Both the position numbers and the translations under genes were made by a program. A stretch of 7,760 nt of DNA from Candidatus Sediminicultor tertius (GTDB taxonomy: Bacteria; Atribacterota; Phoenicimicrobiia; Phoenicimicrobiales; Phoenicimicrobiaceae): NCBI GenBank assembly GCA_003527405.1, contig DPXH01000135.1, positions 1-7,760 of the forward strand, written 5' to 3'. This document shows positions 5,605-7,760 of the stretch, piece by piece; the stretch's first letter is position 1; every line of letters begins with the position of its first letter. The notes under the pieces were generated by a model that did not search any database, was not told the origin of the DNA, and saw only the letters and a program-made list of their open reading frames with translations.

Positions 5605-5700
5605 TGTCATTCCCGCAACTCTCTATGTCATTCCCGCGAGAGTGTGAATCTATTTTTTTTGTCATTACGAGCGATCGCAGGGAGCGCGGCAATCTCTACT
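5605..5700. repeat. GTCATTCCCGC / GTCATTACGAG dispersed repeat cluster
   Basis: TGTCATTCCCGC occurs at 5605-5616 and again at 5626-5637, 21 bp apart. A variant starts at 5661 with GTCATTACGAGCGATCGC and continues through GGAGCGCGGCAATCTCTACT (5681-5700). The 18-base end of that last element recurs with one change at 6829-6846. GCGATCGC (5671-5678) is a perfect 8-bp palindrome. A T8 run (5653-5660) follows a 6-bp ACTCTC/GAGAGT pairing (5618-5623 with 5638-5643), a poor terminator by spacing. This block fills the gap between the convergent transporter genes. Confidence 0.75.
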
Positions 5701-5725
5701 CTCTTAAGAATCCGTTATTTCATCA

Positions 5726-6628
5726 CTAGATAATTTTTTTTGCAGGTAAAATCTTATCCACCTGAACAATTACCACCGAAAATACCACCATTAAAATTCC
5801 TGCCAATTTCCATCCCCAAAGGACTTCTTTAAATATAAGATAAGAAAGAATAACTGCAACTACTAATTCCAGAGTACTGATAATCCCCGCTCGGGATACC
5901 TCAATACCATAAGATATCCCGGTGATATAAAGTCCATAAGCTATAGCGGTAGAAATTACACCGAAAGAAGCTATTAACAGCCATACCTCTAAAGGTAAAT
6001 TCTTTTGAAAAATTATTAAAGGATGAGAAAAAGGAAGATAAAAAAGCAATCCAAATCCAAGTGCGTAGACGATAATTGTTAACTGGTGATATTTGCGGAT
6101 GATAGCTTTGCTGATGATAGTTACCAATGAGAAAGTAAACCCTGCCCCCAGGCCCATCAAAACTCCGATTAAGTTTATTTTAAGCACAGCTACCGAGCCG
6201 CCGGTTGCGGCAAAGAAACAGCCTCCCATGCTAAGGAATAAAGCTACGGTTTTAACTGGAGTAAATAATTCCTTATAAAAAATTCTGGCCATAACAGCAA
6301 TAAATATTGGAGCGGAGTATAACAGAGTAACAGCAGTGGCAATAGTAGTTTTTTGAATGCAGCTAAAATAGAATAAGTTAAAGAACAATTGACTGAAAAG
6401 GCCCATTAATGCAAGATAAATAAGACCCTTTTTGTCAATAATTAACCACTTTTTGTTGGTAAAGAAAACAAAGGAGAATAAGATTATAAAAGCAAAAAAC
6501 AACCGCCAGAATACAATAGACTGAAGAGATAGATTGTAATTAAAAAGAGTTTGTACCTGTATTCCCACTGTTCCCCATAGAGAAGCGGCTGTAGCAACCA
6601 TCAGATATCCCTTGGTCTGTCTTTTCAA
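5726..6628 (-). CDS. EamA/DMT-family transporter (second of a convergent pair)
   Basis: This 300-residue membrane protein has about ten helices and two EamA repeats, near residues 7-145 and 155-290. Family features include GYLMVATAASLWGTVGI at the first helix, FWRLFFAFIIL at helix 2, TAVTLLYSAPIFIAVMARIFYKELFT closing the first half, and GIEVSRAGIISTLELVVAVILSYLIFKEVLWGWKLAGILMVV near the C-terminus. The SxxE-like glutamate in STLELVVA marks a subgroup of EamA proteins seen as carboxylate, amino-acid or metabolite carriers, but no substrate can be fixed. It starts at TTG 6628, supported by GAGGG (minus strand, 6641-6637) eight bases upstream; an ATG nine codons later is the alternative. It is only loosely similar to the facing EamA protein, so a recent local duplication is unlikely. 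Confidence 0.9.
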   Translation of the reverse strand: MKRQTKGYLMVATAASLWGTVGIQVQTLFNYNLSLQSIVFWRLFFAFIILFSFVFFTNKKWLIIDKKGLIYLALMGLFSQLFFNLFYFSCIQKTTIATAVTLLYSAPIFIAVMARIFYKELFTPVKTVALFLSMGGCFFAATGGSVAVLKINLIGVLMGLGAGFTFSLVTIISKAIIRKYHQLTIIVYALGFGLLFYLPFSHPLIIFQKNLPLEVWLLIASFGVISTAIAYGLYITGISYGIEVSRAGIISTLELVVAVILSYLIFKEVLWGWKLAGILMVVFSVVIVQVDKILPAKKII

Positions 6629-6636
6629 ATTAATTT

Positions 6637-6641
6637 CCCTC
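6637..6641 (-). promoter_or_regulatory. Ribosome binding site supporting the TTG start at 6628
   Basis: On the minus strand GAGGG is followed by eight bases and then TTG AAA AGA. The strength and spacing of this site favour TTG 6628 over the internal ATG at codon 10, which has no comparable site before it. Confidence 0.6.
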
Positions 6642-6692
6642 GTTTTCCTTTTAATTATTTTGCTTGGTTTTCTGTAAAATCATTTAATCATA

Positions 6693-6701
6693 ATTCTACC
6701 A
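6693..6701 (-). promoter_or_regulatory. Candidate extended -10 promoter for the minus-strand transporter
   Basis: On the minus strand the sequence reads TGGTAGAAT, an extended -10 (TGn followed by a TATAAT-like hexamer with one mismatch), about 65 bases upstream of TTG 6628. No good -35 box is seen at the usual spacing, which extended -10 promoters can tolerate. The AT-rich background makes chance matches common. Confidence 0.3.
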
Positions 6702-6738
6702 TAACATTAACATTAATAACATATCTAATGATTCAGAG

Positions 6739-6767
6739 GAGGAACAGAGAACCGTCCCCTGTTCCTC
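6739..6767. repeat. Palindromic repeat, GGGGACGGTTCTCTGTTC family, copy in reverse orientation
   Basis: GAGGAACAG (6739-6747) and CTGTTCCTC (6759-6767) pair exactly around an 11-base loop. Read on the minus strand the loop is GGGACGGTTCT, identical to the loop of the element at 1218-1246. Only the three outer stem pairs differ, and both arms change together. Confidence 0.85.
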
Positions 6768-6828
6768 ATTGTATTAACTTTACAGTTGCAGCCTGCACCT
6801 ATACGCTAAACGCTATACTCTAGTTTGT

Positions 6829-6875
6829 AGCGCGGCAATCCCTACTTACAACGTAGGACAGGCGTTTTGCCTATC
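6829..6875. repeat. Composite of two repeat fragments
   Basis: AGCGCGGCAATCCCTACT (6829-6846) matches 5683-5700 except for one base (C for T). Six bases further on, 6853-6875 starts GTAGGACAGGCG and ends GCCTATC, a second copy of the 4552-4574 palindrome, with a decayed right arm and TTT in place of the TCT loop. The two families thus lie next to each other, as remnants. Confidence 0.75.
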
Positions 6876-7005
6876 ATTTTAAAATAAAAAAATATTTTCT
6901 ATTAAAAAAAAGGATTTTCCAAACTTTTATCGAATATTAAGATATAACAACCAAAATTCACACCAATCACTAATAAAAATTTCTCCCAGGAAAGGAGATA
7001 AAAAT

Positions 7006-7760
7006 ATGGATTCATTAATAAATATTATTTCAATAGCCGGCCCATTAATATTTGCTGCCTGCATATTTGCGCTAAAAAATATATCCACAGAAATGAAAAT
7101 AGGGCTGTGGATTATCTGTGCCTTAATAATCATCTTTGACCTATATCTAATAATAAAAGATAAAAAGAATAAAGAAGAAAAATCTAAAAGAGAAAAACTT
7201 TATAATCGCTTATACGAAAGACAAGAATTATTTGACCGAAACTTACCGGGAACCGTAACCGATGCTCTGAAAAGAAATCCTTTGTTGGAAAAACCTTTCC
7301 GCTCAGGACAAAAGTATGAGAAAGAATATAAATTTGAAAAAGCTATTAAAGTATATGAAAAATGTCTGCATGATTTAACTATCCCCGAGGAAGATAAAAT
7401 CGGCTTTAATATCCTTATCGGCAACTGTTATTTCTTTTTATCTAAACTGAACGAAGCGGAAAAACATTTTAAGGAATCATTAAATATTTTAAAAAGAGCA
7501 GAAAATAAAATTACCAAATTGCCAGCCAAATCAACCGCCCTCGGCAACATCGGAAACATCTATCATAACTTAGGAAAACCGGATGAAGCATTAGAATATT
7601 ATCAGCAAGCCTTGGAGATTAACAGAAAGCTCGGATACGAACAAGGTACTGTCCATAATCTTAACAATATAGGTACCCTGTACAATGAGTTAGGCAAATA
7701 TGATGAAGCATTGAAGTGTCAAGAAGAGGCTTTAGAGATTAGCAAGAAATTTAAAGATGA
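7006..7760 (+). CDS. Membrane-anchored TPR-repeat protein, N-terminal part (3' end outside window)
   Basis: The frame is open from ATG 7006 to the window end (251 complete codons), with an AAAGGAGAT ribosome binding site just upstream. Residues about 4-23 and 32-50 are hydrophobic and form two membrane helices, with a short loop between them. A Lys/Glu-rich linker follows at 51-66. From about residue 104 there are tetratricopeptide repeats: EYKFEKAIKVYEKCL (107-121), FNILIGNCYFFLSKLNEAEKHFKESLNIL (134-162), and two strong matches, ALGNIGNIYHNLGKPDEALEYYQQALEI (178-205) and NLNNIGTLYNELGKYDEALKCQEEALEI (218-245). More repeats are likely beyond the window. TPR domains bind other proteins or peptides, so this is probably a scaffold held at the membrane with its repeats in the cytoplasm. 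Partners are unknown, and a C-terminal enzymatic domain cannot be excluded. Confidence 0.88.
   Translation, partial: MDSLINIISIAGPLIFAACIFALKNISTEMKIGLWIICALIIIFDLYLIIKDKKNKEEKSKREKLYNRLYERQELFDRNLPGTVTDALKRNPLLEKPFRSGQKYEKEYKFEKAIKVYEKCLHDLTIPEEDKIGFNILIGNCYFFLSKLNEAEKHFKESLNILKRAENKITKLPAKSTALGNIGNIYHNLGKPDEALEYYQQALEINRKLGYEQGTVHNLNNIGTLYNELGKYDEALKCQEEALEISKKFKD

Larger units (their letters stand above)
6629..7005. other. Repeat-rich 377-bp divergent intergenic region
   Basis: This lies between the minus-strand transporter and the plus-strand TPR gene, so it must contain promoters for both. It holds the candidate minus promoter, the palindrome at 6739-6767, a short TATACGCTAAACGCTATA near-repeat around 6801-6818, and the composite repeat at 6829-6875. 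From about 6876 to 6980 it is very AT-rich with A-runs. A TATAAC at 6943-6948 could be a -10 for the TPR gene, but no matching -35 is evident. No convincing open frame is present. Confidence 0.6.

Noticed and set aside
6093..6278. Open frame on the plus strand inside the minus-strand EamA gene
   Set aside because: It is antisense to a clear transporter gene, with no supporting signals.
4635..6628. Recent tandem inverted duplication of one EamA gene
   Set aside because: The two proteins share the family layout but little direct residue identity; they look like old paralogues.
6927..7424. Two open frames on the minus strand (6927-7133, 7200-7424) over the TPR gene
   Set aside because: The plus strand here encodes a membrane-TPR protein with a strong ribosome binding site and clear TPR motifs, so these are shadows.

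Overview
The window is AT-rich bacterial DNA, by eye about one third G+C. Genes mostly have canonical AGGAGG-type ribosome binding sites, and two appear to use TTG starts. Intergenic regions are crowded with short palindromic repeats. This looks like a chromosomal segment of an anaerobic Firmicutes-like or candidate-phylum bacterium (Atribacterota would fit). That assignment is an inference from gene style and repeat style; no marker gene settles it. There is no rRNA, tRNA, CRISPR array, transposase or prophage gene.

Layout: (1) 2-1207, a membrane-protein pair: the C-terminal part of a DUF2207 protein with a poly-glycine tail, then LemA. (2) 1218-2552, a palindromic repeat followed by an MFS transporter with no visible Shine-Dalgarno. 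(3) 2553-3920, a repeat-rich gap, then a small coiled-coil protein and an HD-domain hydrolase, bracketed by two nearly identical 24-bp direct repeats. (4) 3932-4509, a long inverted repeat touching the ribosome binding site of a GNAT acetyltransferase that resembles diamine/thialysine N-acetyltransferases. (5) 4552-6628, two EamA/DMT-type transporters facing tail to tail across a repeat block. (6) 6629-7760, another repeat-rich gap, then the start of a membrane-anchored TPR protein cut by the window end, which was recognised by translating from ATG 7006.

The protein-coding content is ordinary: membrane transporters, an acetyltransferase, an HD hydrolase and a TPR protein. No single pathway links them, and only DUF2207-LemA and coiled-coil-HD look like co-transcribed pairs. 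The more distinctive material is between genes. At least four repeat families recur. Two keep the loop or core while both stem arms change together, which suggests they are maintained as hairpins in RNA or single-stranded DNA. One repeat supplies the last codons and stop of a transporter gene, and another sits directly against a ribosome binding site. I see no convincing new defence or catalytic system.
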